In this document: piece by piece, positions 12,393 to 25,253 of the stretch
Position numbering within the stretch: position 1 is the stretch's first letter
Layout of the letters: the number at the start of each line of letters is the position of its first letter
Source of the DNA: Alnus glutinosa
Lineage: Eukaryota > Streptophyta > Magnoliopsida > Fagales > Betulaceae
Assembly (NCBI RefSeq): GCF_958979055.1
Contig: NC_084889.1
Location: forward strand, 3,348,001-3,412,000
Length of the DNA: 64,000 nt
Reading direction: 5' to 3'
Notes under the pieces: model-generated
The model's input: the letters and a program-made list of their open reading frames with translations, nothing else
What the model was told of the DNA's origin: nothing
Databases searched by the model: none
Program-made: the position numbers and the translations under genes

Positions 12393-14284
12393 TTTTCTTG
12401 TTGTTTTGTAATTTTTATGGGGTTTATTAATTTGTCTGAACATATTTGAGATAGTAATTCTAGAAGTTCTCATATATTATTTTTGTGTTCCTTAAAAAAT
12501 GAGTTGGCTTTTAAAATCACAATTTGATTAAAAATTAATAGTAATCAATCACAAGAGTAATTCTAAATGTCCATCATGTGTCACTTTTGTGTCCCTTAAA
12601 AAATTAGATGGCTTTAAAATTGCTATTTAATCAAAATTTAATAGTGATCAAATCACACGCCCAGTAGTAATTTTAAAAGCCACCTCATTTTTGGATGTAC
12701 ACAAGAGCAACACAAGACGAACTTTTATAATTACTTTCAATGATAATTTTAAAAGTCACCTTATTTTTTAAATAACACAAAATGAACTTCTAGCAATACT
12801 CATTTTGAGAAGTCCACATACCTGTTTGAGTAGATAAACTTCATAAGAGTTATTCACATTTAGTTCTACAAATATATATATATATATATATATAAATTTT
12901 AATAACCATTTTTTTTTAAGAACTTACATTCGGCTTAATATTTTAACTATCTACTTTTATTATTTTATTCAAAAAAGTAATCTTTATATATTCTTACTAT
13001 TCATAAAGAGGATAGAGGATTGATTTTTCTATTAATTATTAATTTAATTTATGTATTTTTTTTTTGACATGTCAACACAAGAGGGGGATGGGGGTTTCAA
13101 ATTAGTAACCTTCGTTACATGAGGCGTAGTATTCAACCGATTGAGTTTTTGACTATTTTGGGTAGCCCAATGTAAATGCTCTGAGTTTAATTTTCTAAAA
13201 TGATTTTTTTTTCTTTCTCATTGTATTTAATTAAAAGAGTATTTAAATAATATAAAAAAAATGATAAAGAAAGATATTGTATATTACATCTAAAAATAAA
13301 ATAAAAATTGGTTTGGTTTCTTAAACGGAGAAAAAAATTGAGAAAAAGTCTAAAAAAGCAAATTGATGGAGATGGATGGTTTGAAAGGAGGTGGAATGGA
13401 TGCAATGAATTTCATGATTTCATGTACTGAAAATAAAAAATAAGAAAAAGAAGGTGAAATGTTTTAGTAACCTTCTCTTGAGTCGGCAAACATGGACGAT
13501 AGGTTCAGTTGTGAATTTGGGTAGAAGAGGGCCGACAACATCATGGATGTTGGGCAGCGTGGGAAGCAATAATTGGATTTGCCTGCTGCTTCTATGCCTC
13601 AGTGGCCAACATCTCCTCTGCATCAAAGATTCCACCATCTCTCTCTCTCTCTCTCTCTCGAGTTGCCTGTGCCGGATTTCTCGGCTGCCGTGATCTCTGC
13701 TCCTTTGATTGAGCTCTCTGCTCCATGCATGCTCTTCTAAATGTTTTTTTTTTTAAAAAGAATTATCTAATAGGAAATATTGGAGTATGGTTGTTAATAT
13801 ATTTTGAAATATATAAGTAATGGTAAAAAGTATTCATGTATGAGTAATTTGTGCTTCAAATTATTTGTTAATATATTTATTTTACAAATAAAAACAAAAA
13901 TTTTAACAAATAACTAAGGTATTCTATCTTATTTTTGTCTAATTTAATTTGACCGAAATTTTTGTATTGCATGCACCACATCTAAACCGTAGATTATTCT
14001 TCCTATTAAAAAGCATTCACACTTAGCTAATTAACCAAAGGTTATTTTAACCGATAGGAATGTAAATTTAAATGAAAAATTATCTCCATCCAACAAGCTA
14101 TTTTAACAAACGAAACATCATTTACATGATTACATCCAACTGCCACAATGCTTACTGGCTCGATCAGTATTGTACAGTTACCTATTGTAAATAAATAAAA
14201 AATTCTATCATTAAATAATAAAAAAGTCTTTAAAGTAAATAATAAAAATATATAGTTAAAATAAAATAAAAAAAGAAAATTCAA
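12393..14284. other. AT-rich spacer with repeated motifs
   Basis: No gene supported. At 12480-12790 a block with GTTGGCTTTTAAAATCAC and similar phrases recurs in direct and inverted orientation, probably decayed MITE copies. There are a TA run at 12870-12893 and a CT microsatellite at 13640-13660. Confidence 0.4.
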
Positions 14285-14287
14285 TTA

Positions 14288-15278
14288 GTGACACATGTTT
14301 ATTTTCGTCACATCAACTTAAAATATTATTTTTTAATAATCTCATTTAATTTTTTTTTTTTTAAAAAAAGAAAATGGGGTTGGGGGTGGCTAGCAGCCCA
14401 CCCCATGACGCCGGAGATGCAGGAAAGTGCATACTCTGAGTTGAATATGGAGCCAAAATTCCCCTGCAACATGACTGAGGTTTATCTTCCTCCTAGTGTG
14501 GCTACCCTTCAATCTTCATCCTTGTGCGATTTTTCAATTGGTTTTGTGCCAACTCCTCTGCCCTAAATCCCCACAGTGTGTGTTATAAGAAGCCGCTAAA
14601 TCCCAAATATCCCCCTTGGTCAATTTCCTCAATTGCAACCCTATTTCTTTTCCAACCATATTACAGTATCAAAACTTTTGCTCGGAATCGCTCGGCTGTC
14701 ATCCCTGCAATCAGAATCCACCTGAAGCACTTTCCTTCCAAGCTCAGCCGTTACAGGTCGACCACAATTGTCGGATTCCTGGTTTTGGTTTTCCACAACT
14801 TGTGTGGATTTTGCCCTCAAATCACTCGACGATCTTCACTGAAAGCAGGGGAATCTTGGAAGCCCTTGCAAATTTCAAAAGAAGGGAAGTGTTCACATTG
14901 AGGAAATTCAAGATTAGAAAATGTCGAAACAACAGTACTACTAGCTAGTGTCTGGTCTGGACTAGGCGCTAGCTGTTGCATGAGTGTCCGATGGATGACA
15001 GTGTTGATTTCAACATAGGAACATGAGGTTCTGATTCCATCTACATCTGCGAATGAGGGACTTGATGATTAAGGTCCTTCCATGTTGCAGGGGAATCTTG
15101 TCTCCACATTCAACTGAGAGTATGCAGTTTCCTGCATCTCCGGCGTCATGGGGTGGGCTGCTAGCCACCTCCCTCCCAAGGGGATGGCCAGCCCAACCTC
15201 CTTTTCTTTTGTAATTTTTTTTTAAATAAAATTTTAAAAAATAATATTGCAAGATGATGCGGCAAAAAGGGACAGTGA
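14288..15278. mobile_element. ~1-kb TIR element, possible Mutator-like element with captured filler
   Basis: Inverted arms of about 190 bp (about 14288-14480 and 15085-15278) share GGTGGCTAGCAGCCCACCCC and ATGACGCCGGAGATGCAGG. The outer parts are more diverged but still alignable around AATATTATTTTTTA. The 600-bp interior (14500-14945) has higher GC and longer open frames than the flanks but no recognised domain. There is no transposase. Arm length suggests a Mutator-like (MULE) element. No clean 9-bp target duplication was found, so the class is tentative. Confidence 0.6.
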
Positions 15279-15528
15279 CAAATAACAGAGTTGTAAATCT
15301 AACATTTTTCTTGTAAAATTGGAGGAAAAAGTGACTGAAAGTTCAAATCAAAAACACGAAAAAGTTAAAGAGTCAATATTAAAAAATAAAAACTGAGAGA
15401 TCATTTTTAAATCTTTCTCTGGCTCAAAAATTTATTATATATTTACCTGAAATAAAATGTACTTACATTAAAAATAAAAAATAAAAAATATGTTAAAACG
15501 AATGTGAATGCCCTCAAACAGTTATTAA

Positions 15529-15890
15529 GAGCATTTACAGCAATTTTTCTAAAGAGAATTTGTTCTCTAAACTTTAAAGAAAATTACAAGAAAGTTTAAA
15601 AACTCTTTCACAACATATTTCTTAAAATTTTCATTTCATATGAAGTGAATAGTACTTTCTAACTTCCTATTCATTTGTTTATTTTAAAAATATATTATCT
15701 CTCATATTTTATTTTTTTTAATTAAAGTAAAAATATAAAAATAATATTTTAATGATATAAGAAAAAAAAAAAAAAAGCTACTATGAAGTTTTCTTTTTCT
15801 TTTTTTCTTTTTTTTTTTTATAAAAAAGTAAAAAATAATTTTATTTCTTATATTTAAAAAAAAAGGGTTAAAAAACTGCTGAAAATGCTC
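15529..15890. mobile_element. 362-bp MITE with TTAA/TTA target site (Harbinger-like)
   Basis: Terminal inverted repeats are GAGCATTTACAGCAATTTTT on the left and, reverse-complemented, GAGCATTTTCAGCAGTTTTT on the right. TTAA stands immediately outside both ends, consistent with the TWA target duplication of PIF/Harbinger Tourist-type MITEs. The interior is AT-rich and non-coding. Confidence 0.75.
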
Positions 15891-17939
15891 TTAATATCGT
15901 TTTTAAAAGCTTATTGGTGTGTCAAGAGTGCCGAGTCCACAATCCGTCATTCTGCATGCCCCCCACGGCCCACAGACTTGTCCTACTCATGGATCTGACT
16001 GAGCTGACATGGCTATCAGTACACAGAGAAGTGGGGTCCCAGTTCTGAAAGTTTGACCAGATAACCACGTGGCCAACTACGACGGGTCCTACTCGGAATT
16101 AGCCCGGTCACGCGGGGCTCCAGAGTCAAGCCTCCCGCAACAACTACCCGTAGAAATCAGACACACAGTCCCAGATTCTCTGTTTATTGTCGCTTTCAAC
16201 GCAAGTGGTGTGAACGCGAGAGAATTTAGACCCGTTTTTGTAGGATACGACGATGGACCGACCTGTCCATTTCTGACGTTGCCTCTGTTCCCTGTAGGTT
16301 GTTTTGATGTGCCTACCCATGTTAAATTCTTTACATAATCAACGTCATAGCTTGAAAATGCATTTAGTATTTCTCTTTTAGAAATGTTTGCACAAAATAA
16401 GGTAACCAAATAATGAAACATATATAAAACATTTTTAAAGTGGTTCGAAATTTATTTATCAGGTCCATGGTACCAAACAGGATGTTAGTAAATCATTTTT
16501 ATTTTAAGTAAAATGTAAAAGATTAAATTTGACATACCTGTTTCGAAATAAGATATCTTCTGTACATTATTGATACACGTACATTTTAGGGCGAGAAAAG
16601 AAAGAACGGACCATTTCTTAAATCTAAGAACATTCTCATTTGGCTAGCCGACATGCTAACATGAGAGTAGACTGAACTGTATTTGACTCATCAATTTGGA
16701 AAAAACATTTGTTGACCTGCTAATATGCTTACAAATACTCACCAAATGTAAAAATAAAGTATTTTTTTAATCTCTATCATTCTCTCGCATCTCAATAAAA
16801 AATAAAAAAATAATATTAAAATCATTGAAAAATAATTACTAAATGGAATAGTAGAAGTGAACAACTAAACGAGAGTCGGATATATGTAAGTAGTTCGGAA
16901 AAAGTTGGTAAATATATAAAATAGAAAAATATAAAGGTATTTATTGTATTTTGGTTGAAAAAATAATTTTTCAAAAAATCGCACACTCAAACAAGTCATA
17001 AGAATTTTTTTTTTTTTTTGTGGAGTTAAAAATTGTTTATTAATGTCCGGCCTGACATTTTTGGTATAAAGAACAAAAGAGAGAGAAGGTATTAACAAGT
17101 AGAGAACAAATATACTGAGCCCAATATGAAAGGTGTTAGCTGGGTGTGACAAAGTAGTCATTTTAGGCATGAAGAACAGATGCAGCCAGCATGCAGAAGG
17201 CCTAAATGGGGAAGAAGGTGAATTAGTCAAACCGCAACTGCAGAATGTATAGCCAGTTTTTCAACGTAAATGTGATGGGACTCTGCCTTAGTTTCAGATG
17301 GGAGGATTCCGATTCAATGTGCTGAAAAGTCCAAAACAATGGCTCTCCTTAAGTCAAGAGGGAATTGGAGGAGATCTACGGACGTTCAAAACCATAAACA
17401 TTAAACCCCAATTGATAATTTTGTGGTTTTTATTTTGCCATATATAATTCAATAATCATCGATAGAATTACAACAAGTGTACAACTCTAAGGCATGTGTG
17501 AGGGGACTGAGGAGATCTACATGTGTGAGACCCACTCCAATGTGCTTTGGAGTTGTATATTTGTTATGCACTTATAGTGCATGTATTATTTCCTTTGAAT
17601 TATATGGCAAAAAAATTGGGAAAAAGATTCTCGTACGACCGATGGAATCTCGATTGATCAAGGGGATTCGTTTTGTCTTTTTGATTTTGGTAGGTCGTAT
17701 GTTGATCCATTTTCAACATATACAGCTCACAGTTAATGCTTCATTAAATGGATATATGTCATGCTATAAGGCGCATGCCTCTCTCTTTCAAACAAATTCA
17801 TTTTCAACATATATACCATTAGGAATGCTATAAGCTTAAGGCGCGCGCATACCTCTATAATGTGTGTCAAAACTTCAATTTATTGCTTGAAAGTTAACAT
17901 AAGTTAGAATGGTTTTTTGTCTAGTTCTTCGTAATTTGT
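15891..17939. other. Intergenic stretch without recognisable gene
   Basis: A more GC-balanced patch at about 15920-16340 has open frames on both strands, but none matches a family I recognise. The remainder is AT-rich. I see no RNA gene or promoter that can be tied to a coding region. Confidence 0.4.
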
Positions 17940-18372
17940 AAAGAAGAACAAACAATGCGTCAGAGGGGGGGTCTCCCGACATCCCCTATCCGATGCCTAA
18001 GTAAGTGAGCCATTTTAGAGAGCATTGAGAGTCGAGAGTTTAATATATTTTCAGTCTATATTCAGAATGTCTTTTGTACCTGGGGTAGCAACCTATTTAT
18101 AGGCACATATTATCAACCACATTGTTCCACCTTTATGTCATGGCTGAGTGGCACCCATAGTTGGATGAGATAGAGGTTGAGTGGGAGAGTGGGAGAGTTA
18201 CTCTTCATAGGATATTTGAATCATGTATCTTATCCCATGTGTTCCAAATATAACCTTCAATGTGTTATAAGATTCCGTTAAATCCTAGTGACTGAGCGGG
18301 TTAAGTTGGGCCAGCAAGATCAACTGGGCCCTAGTTCGGATATAGGCTCATTTGCCTAGGGGATCCCTAACA
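17940..18372 (-). mobile_element. LTR fragment (Ty3/gypsy-like), minus strand
   Basis: Read on the minus strand, the stretch begins TGTTAGGGATCCCCTAGG. It then carries a TATA box (CCTATAAATAGG, about 18095), a leader with CTCTCTAAAATGGCTCAC, and the phrase GCATCGGATAGGGGATGTCG followed by a C run. That order of promoter, leader and C-rich end is typical of plant LTRs. The 3' end and target duplication could not be placed, so it is a fragment or solo LTR. Confidence 0.45.
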
Positions 18373-18889
18373 ACATACATGCAAAGAAATGAAAAAAGAA
18401 AAATCAAAGACCGTCTTGTGCATCATTCCATTTTGAATCGCTTTTCATGCTCCATTGAGTCCTTGACATCAAACCTCTATTTCTATGCATCAAATACCAA
18501 CCCCACAAAAAAAAAAAAAAAAAAAAATCCATTAACTCACAAATCAACAAAAAGCAATCAATTACACCTTTATTAGAGCATCTCCAACGGGTTTTTCAAA
18601 TAGCTCATAATAGTTTTATTTAGCTATTATAAGCTATTTTACTCCTCCAAAAAATACTTCAAAATATAAGGTGTTTTTATCCATTTTGCTATAATGACCG
18701 TACCTATGCTCTCATAACATAAAGAAACAAATTATACCACAACACTTAATTTGGCTTCCACAATAGCATTATTGCATGTCATGGGCAAGTTTACGAACAA
18801 ATAATAATTTTTTTGTGAGGGAATGGACATGAAGCATATTGGGTAAACGAATATGGTGTTTAGAAAGTATATTAGATGCACCATAATGT
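18373..18889. other. AT-rich spacer
   Basis: Contains an A run at 18507-18528 and, at about 18574, a MITE-type end GAGCATCTCCAACGG whose partner was not found. No gene is supported. Confidence 0.4.
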
Positions 18890-19640
18890 GCGATTTTCAA
18901 ACCGTGCCCATTACTAACTTAATTGAACTTGCTGTTTGCCTATGTATTCATCGGCTTGTAGGTTCAGATTGTTGAGATCAGCAGTCATGTGATTTGTGGC
19001 AGCGGTATCAGGGTACCAAGAGAGATAGATCGGGTTGACTGCCAACATGTAAGCAGCCATAAATGAAGATTCATCCCCTTGAAATGAGTGATCAAACCTA
19101 CGATACCACTTCAGAGCAATGTGTCCATTTCTGCCACATATTTAACACATAAAGCCTGTATTTGAGGAGTAAGGTTGCTGATTTTGGGGAGATCCACGGC
19201 CACACCCCTTGCCTTTGGAGCGTGATCGAAGAATAGGAATTTCCTCTACCAGAGATGGAGTTGGAGGATCCTAAGCCGCGGTTGATGTTTGTCTTTGTGA
19301 TAAAATTTGCAGAAGGGAAGACAATGTCAACAGCTGGAGTGTGCTGTTCCAAGCGCGACAAAGTTGACCACAAAGTTCATCAAGTAATATGGGATCGAGG
19401 CGTGTGGTCACAATGGTGACAAATGATTCATTATACGAACTTAATTAGTCCAGCCAAAATGTAAAAAGCCACTTCACAATCAATGAGTGGTTTATTAATA
19501 GTAACCAAGGTATCGGCAAATTCTTTCATTTTTTGAAAATAGTCTGCTTTAGAAAGAGTACTGCTTTTCTTAAATGTATTGAGACGTCATGAGTTGTACC
19601 CCGAACTACGACCTGCGATTTGGCCGCATTATGCAGATGT
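18890..19640 (-). pseudogene. Ty1/copia gag-protease relic
   Basis: Minus-strand fragments align in order with a plant copia polyprotein. First is a gag segment containing YNESFVTIVTTRLDPILLDE. A Gly/Arg-rich linker (SKGRGCGRGSPQNQ) follows. Next is a zinc knuckle, ICGRNGHIALK, whose first cysteine precedes an in-frame stop and whose last cysteine is Trp. The last piece is WYPDTAATNHMTAD, the junction before the protease. Stops and frame changes interrupt it. It lies just 3' of oxidase copy A, and part of the same relic is found 3' of copy B, so it predates the gene duplication. Confidence 0.75.
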
Positions 19641-19797
19641 CCTTGGTTATCATATATATTTTTCTTGGAATATGAAATATGGCAACGATTTAATCACAAT
19701 TGATAGAAACATTACAAACCAAAATGACCCTTGATTTCAGTCACTAGTAGTTTTATTAGAGTGGAATCAAAGGCAGCATGCATTGGGTTTTAGCCCA

Positions 19798-22700
19798 TCA
19801 ATTTCTCGGCTTTAGAATTGCTTGCATGGGATGGAGTTTTTGGGAAGTGAGCTTGACAGTATCCACATTCTCCTCTTCCCCATCTTTCAGCCTCCATTCA
19901 AACTCCTGCACTAACCTACCGACTGATGTACATGCTATTAACGATGCCTGAATATTACCGGCACATACTCTCCTTCCGGCTCCAAATGCCATTGTCTTTT
20001 GCAAATCCGCCAAATCATATTTCTCATCAAGAAACCTCTCGGGCTTCCACTCTTCAGGGTTTTCCCATTGTTTCTTGTCCATGTTACACCCGTATATGTT
20101 TATAGCAATCTGTGCAACAATGTTCCAAGTCAAAAATTTTGCTGGCAATTACAAGCAACACCAAACATGAAATAGATAAATAAGAAAAAGATCGACCTCA
20201 CTTCCAGCAGGAACATGGTACCCTCCTAACTGGGTATCTTCGTGTGCATATCGTAAAGGTATTATTGGAACAGGGCTGTGCTTCCTCAGAGTTTCATGAA
20301 AAATAGCATTCAAGTATGGAAGCTGAGACAAGTGTTCCTCAGTAATCATGTCAGACCCACAAACGTCTCGGATTTCTCGGTACAGACGATCCTGCTGGTT
20401 TGGATCTTTAGCAAGCTCATACATTGCCCATTCTGTTGCAACCAAAGTGGTATCTGCTGCCTCGAGGATTACCTCCCAAACCAACATGGAAATTTGTTCA
20501 TTCGTAAGTGTTTTTGCCTCAGATAACAAGTAGTCAAGGTAACAATTTAATTCCTGTTTCAAATCAATGGGAGGTTAATTACAATGATGAACATAAGAGA
20601 AATGTTGCGGTTTTAGCACAAAATCTTAATTAATTTGTACCTCGCCTGAAGCTATGCGCTCCTTCTGCTCCTTGATCAGGGCATTCATCACTGCTTGCCT
20701 GCGGGAAGCAGCTCGCTGAAGTTTCAATTCCACACGCTTATTTGGAATCCATCCTAGATACGGGAAGAAATCTCTCCAATCCACCTCAATCCCACTCTCC
20801 ATTAAGTCAGTCACTAGAACTTTAAATATGTCATCTTTTGACAGAGTGCTCCCAAGCTCTTCCACATAAATGGATTCCAAGTCTTTCCCCAAAGCCTGCA
20901 AGTTACATTGTGTTCTGTTCAATATTCTTGAGTCTCCTGAATTGTTAAAGTATTAATTAAATAATTAAGTTCACCATTTTCTTTTGAGAAAACTCACTTC
21001 TTTCAAAGATAGACCAAAAAGTTCACACTCGAATATTTTCCTGAAATTCACAGCTTGAAGAGGAGAGTTCCTTGTAAGAGCATGTAATTTGCTCAAAACA
21101 TTTTCTACCATGGTGTCTCTGTGGCATCGATGTCGCTTCTGAATAGCAAAGACATGAATTAATAATATGCAGGCATACGTACACGCATCGGAGGATGGGT
21201 AGAAAACCAACCTGAGCATTCGGTCCCAAAACATTTGCAAGCATGTGTCGTTTTGTTGTCTTGTGAAACTCATTGTAGTCACTTATTGAAACCATACATT
21301 TATCAGAGGTGAGAATCTTTAAGGCTTTCGGCAACTTTCTTGTTGAGATGGATGAATATCTGGTCACCATAGCCTGAAACAACCGGAAAAATTATACATG
21401 CCACGCATAACATAAGACAGGCATTGTTTTATAATAAAGGAGCAGAAAATTTAGTAACCCATGAAATTCTGGCCTCTAGACTCTTATGGCGGTATTGATT
21501 TCAATAAATTAGAGGATTTTACACATCCAGAAAAATGGAACTCTTTCACTTATTCATTGTTCATATGGAAAGAATTGTAGTGGTCATCAAAAGCAATAAA
21601 CAAATTGATTTTTTTTCTTTAATTAATCATCCATAGCAGACATCCTTGAACAGAGTAAAAAGGCTCTTCACTTAACTAAGAGTATTCCTATACAGATTTA
21701 TTAACAATAACATCCTGGTACTTTATTTAGGTACTATATCTTCAGATTAAACTAAAAAATGTCCTTTTGGGGGTCTACACTTGGAGTTTCAATCAATACT
21801 TAGAAGTAAAAAGCAGTTAAATCACCAATTGTCGGTAAGTAATTGAGACTATCATGTAGAATATTTAATTAAAATTAAAGGTGAATGATTGATGGAGATA
21901 CAAATTCAAAATCATGACCTTTGTTCTGTTTTATTAAACTTACTCTCTCCCCCGCCCCAAAAAAAAAAGGAATATTGATTACTCTACTCAAGAATTGCAA
22001 TGGGGAGGCTTGGCTCCTCCCTCCTCCTAATGGTACTTCCTGCCTAGTCCTTCTAGGGCTATGAAGAATTTTTGTTTTCTCTCTGGCTTAGATTCAGTGG
22101 AGATCATCTCCTCGTCCTTCGAGAGTTATGGAGTTTTTGTTTTTCCTAGTCCTTCTGGGGCAATTGAGGTTTTTGTTTTCTCCATGCATAGCTTAGATCT
22201 AGTGGAGATCGTTTCCTAGTCCTTTTAAGGCTAAGGAGTTCTTTGCTTTTTTTCTTTGGTTCTTTTAAGCAGGAAGGCTAACATGAGACGTCCCGTTGGG
22301 AAGCGGCCATCTCTCCTCCTGTGTCACCGGCACTTGTTGGCAGTGCTTCCATATGTTTTTATACCTTTGAAGCCAGATCTGTGTCCATTCGTCGGATTCT
22401 ACTTGACACGCCCCCTTCCATGGGACTCACCGTCATCCTCCGGTCGTGCCACTCCAAGCCACGGCCTTGTTGGACTTCCGTGCTTGGCGCGTGGCCAGCA
22501 CGCGCTAGGGATCTTCCCTTCTTAGTACCAGTCGTGAGGACCACGCCCTGTTTTTCAGGTTGTGGCCAGTGGCGTCTAGTTGTCTCTGGTGATCGTTTTC
22601 TGTAGGGGGTTCCTAGGATGGCGCGTGTGTGACACACGCCGTCTCCGTTGATGGCAATTCTTCCTGACACCGGCTCTGTGTTTGGTATTTTTTGTTTTGT

Positions 22701-23511
22701 TGTTTTTTGTAGTTTAATTTGAAAGTCTGTCGGTTAAATTTTCAGATATTATTGGACTTTTTATGGCTTCTTAGCTCGGATCAGCCCTCTTTTCTTCGTT
22801 AGATGAGCATTATTATTAAAAAGTAGCTCAAATGTTTGTTCCTGTAATATTTGGAATTTGTAGACAGTAAGTCAGAATTTTTTCTAGCTTAGTGTGTAAG
22901 GTGTTTTTGTACTTTTATTCACTGTAATGACCTTAATTTGAGCTTTTCTAGTAATGCATGGTAGCCCTGGTTATCCGTTAAATAAAAAAATAAAAAATAA
23001 AAAAAGAAAGAAAGAACTACAGTGGGGAAAAGTGAAACAGGAAAGGAAGGTAACCTCTTTGGAAACATCGGCGGAATTGAGAACAATAATAGTGGAAGCA
23101 CCGGTTCTGATCGAGTAGATTGGCCCATATATCTCAGCCCACTTTGCAAATGTCTTGTGGGGTTTTTTCTCCGTTAGCTGTAGCAAATTTCCTATCACCG
23201 GTAGCCCTGGAACCACTGCAGCAACATCCAATGAAGTCAATGGACAATGTCCTCAACGCATTAATCAACATGCATGTAATTAACACTAAAATTAATTAGC
23301 ACAAAATGAAAACCCAATAAAACCCAAAGGAAATGAAAAGGAATCAAGTACCGGGTACGGGAGGGAGTTTGGAAGGCCCCTTCTTGTGGGCAGAGATATA
23401 TCCTCGGACGGTGTAAGAGACAAGCAACAAAGAGAGACCACCGACAGCAACAGTGGTGGCAAACGGCGCCGCTGTTTGGAAATCTTGAAAGATAGGTGTT
23501 ATGCTGGCCAT
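19798..23511 (-). CDS. KO: Ent-kaurene oxidase, copy A (CYP701A P450)
   Basis: Cytochrome P450 converting ent-kaurene to ent-kaurenoic acid in three oxidations, an early gibberellin step, at the plastid envelope/ER (family knowledge). Seven exons on the minus strand with GT-AG borders: 23511-23352, 23215-23055, 21373-21212, 21138-20998, 20895-20641, 20553-20197 and 20109-19798, giving 515 aa without stops. The N-terminus has a membrane anchor (about 17-37) and the hinge [20 protein letters not shown]. Motifs are I-helix AADTT (325-329), K-helix ETLR (380-383), PERF (435-438) and heme loop [10 protein letters not shown] with ligand Cys461. Length and motifs match CYP701A. Intron 2 (1.68 kb) holds a 1-kb retroposon absent from copy B. 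The start follows the family N-terminus. Confidence 0.93.
22007..23013. mobile_element. ~1-kb poly(A) retroposon in intron 2 of oxidase copy A
   Basis: The insertion is absent from the matching intron of copy B. It ends in an A-rich tail (about 22977-23013). It is flanked by 15-bp duplications, GAATTGCAATGGGGA (21992-22006) and GAACTACAGTGGGGA (23014-23028), identical at 12 of 15 positions. A tail plus variable-length duplication points to LINE-mediated retroposition. No reverse transcriptase domain remains, so it is a 5'-truncated LINE or a retroposed transcript. Confidence 0.8.
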
Positions 23512-23598
23512 GGTCTTTAATTTGCACTGCAGTTACACACACAAAAGATTCCTAGTTTCTGAGATACAATTTGTTGTTGCAGAATGCAGACACACACT

Positions 23599-23614
23599 GT
23601 ATATGTATATATAT
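23599..23614 (-). promoter_or_regulatory. TATA region of oxidase copy A
   Basis: A TATATATACATATA-type stretch lies about 90-100 bp before the ATG on the minus strand. It is matched by a similar stretch at the same place in copy B. Confidence 0.45.
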
Positions 23615-23754
23615 CGTGCAAGGAAGACGTACATGCTGGGTCTGGGAAGTGGAACCAAGTCAGAATAATAAGATGGGAGACGCCACTTCAACTAAAAAAA
23701 TTATAAATATTGGTTTTAAACCTAATTATAATTATATTTATTGATACCATAAAA

Positions 23755-23924
23755 GAGTTGTATATTCCAAAATTTATGAATAGACGTATATCCCGGCAAA
23801 TCATGAATGCCACAACCTCTCCGAATCTTGATCCTAGCTAGTTCCCTACGCGAGTACCCTCGATTCTCTTTTGGCTTTTACTTTGATGGTTTCTAAATAT
23901 TGTGAAATGATAGATTTCCTACTA

Positions 23925-23955
<31 letters not shown>

Positions 23956-24255
23956 GAAGTCGTTGACATAATATATATTTTTTTAATAAAAACATGAGAT
24001 AGAAATTAAACTGTAATTTTTTTTATTTGTTATCTTATTATAAATAGAGTATCGTGTCAAAAAGACACAAGAATGAACTTTAATATTTCTCTAAAAAAAA
24101 ATAATATTTCTCTCAAATCAAGATGATGCATGTGTGACAAGTGCGGGAGTTGGTCCTACCGTTTTCGATTTCCACGTGACAGTTAGTTTGAAAAAGTTAT
24201 AAGATACAAAGGAGAAAATGTTAGAGTTTTTCGATACAACCAGATGCGCTCGTTT
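23755..24255 (-). repeat. Oxidase 5'-flank unit (single, interrupted copy)
   Basis: Two blocks, about 23755-23895 and 24119-24255, match the tandem unit found three times at 38168-39715. Shared phrases include GATTCTCTTTTGGCTTTTA, GATGATGCATG and GTGACAAGTGCG. An AT-rich stretch of about 220 bp separates the blocks. This is the distal upstream region of oxidase copy A. Confidence 0.7.
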
Positions 24256-25196
24256 CACTTCATTTTCTCTTCTTATTATTCTTTTACTTCACCCAAAAAA
24301 AAAAAAAAAAGTTTAACTCCAAAACATTTTAATTTTTTTTCAATTTTATATCACATCAATTATTTTTTATTATTATTCAAATAAAATAAACTCACTACAA
24401 AACAAAATTTTTTCATTTTTATCTTAAACAATTTAGTTAAGATTTTATTATTATTATTATTATTATTTTTAGCATTTTTAGGTATATTAGAATTCTTAAA
24501 GTTAAGTTTTATCATAAAATTAATTAACAATGTATAAAAACTCCTAATAATTTAATTTAAACTTGATAATTGAAATTTAAAAAATCTATACGATAGAATA
24601 TTTTAAAGATTATTAAGAGTCCTGGTTAATTAAAATTGATCCTCCTTATTACTATAATGTGTTGGAAATTTTTGATAAGAAATGGGTTGTACGTTGTAAT
24701 ATGGGCCGTAGATGCTAGTCGTTTAGAGAGGAAGACGGACAAGGGGTTGAGGCATATTGGGTTGACCGGGTTTTACTTTGATGGTTTGCTTCTCCGGGAA
24801 TGGGATTCACCGGGTTTTTTTTTCTCGATGAATTCACCGGGTTTTTTTATCACCTACTGTTTTGCCTTGTGAAAACTGAAAAGCTTGAAACAATATTGGC
24901 TATTGCACTGTAAAACCCACGGGTTTTGCGGCATCATCCCTGACACTACGACGGGCAGCCCCTGTCTGGGCCTGGGTCCCCGTCGCCTGCTGAGCGACGG
25001 CCTCTCGCGGATGCCGCATATGAAAGCCCAGATTTTTACGAGACGCGGTGGAAAGGACTTAATTTTTCGGGTTAGGGTTTGTTCCTTTCCGGGTCAAAAA
25101 TGTTGGGTTTCAGGTACTGACTAAGTGGTCCCCTCTGGGGCTGGTTGCGGCCATCTACCATTTTTCAATTTTTATTTTTTTTTTTTTTATAATCTA

Positions 25197-25253
<57 letters not shown>

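Noticed and set aside
14524-14948. Two overlapping frames inside the 1-kb TIR element, considered as a receptor-kinase extracellular fragment
   Set aside because: Cysteine spacing and motifs could not be matched with confidence in any frame.
22256-22670. Overlapping frames of about 90-100 codons in intron 2 of copy A
   Set aside because: They lie inside the retroposon insert and show no recognisable domain.
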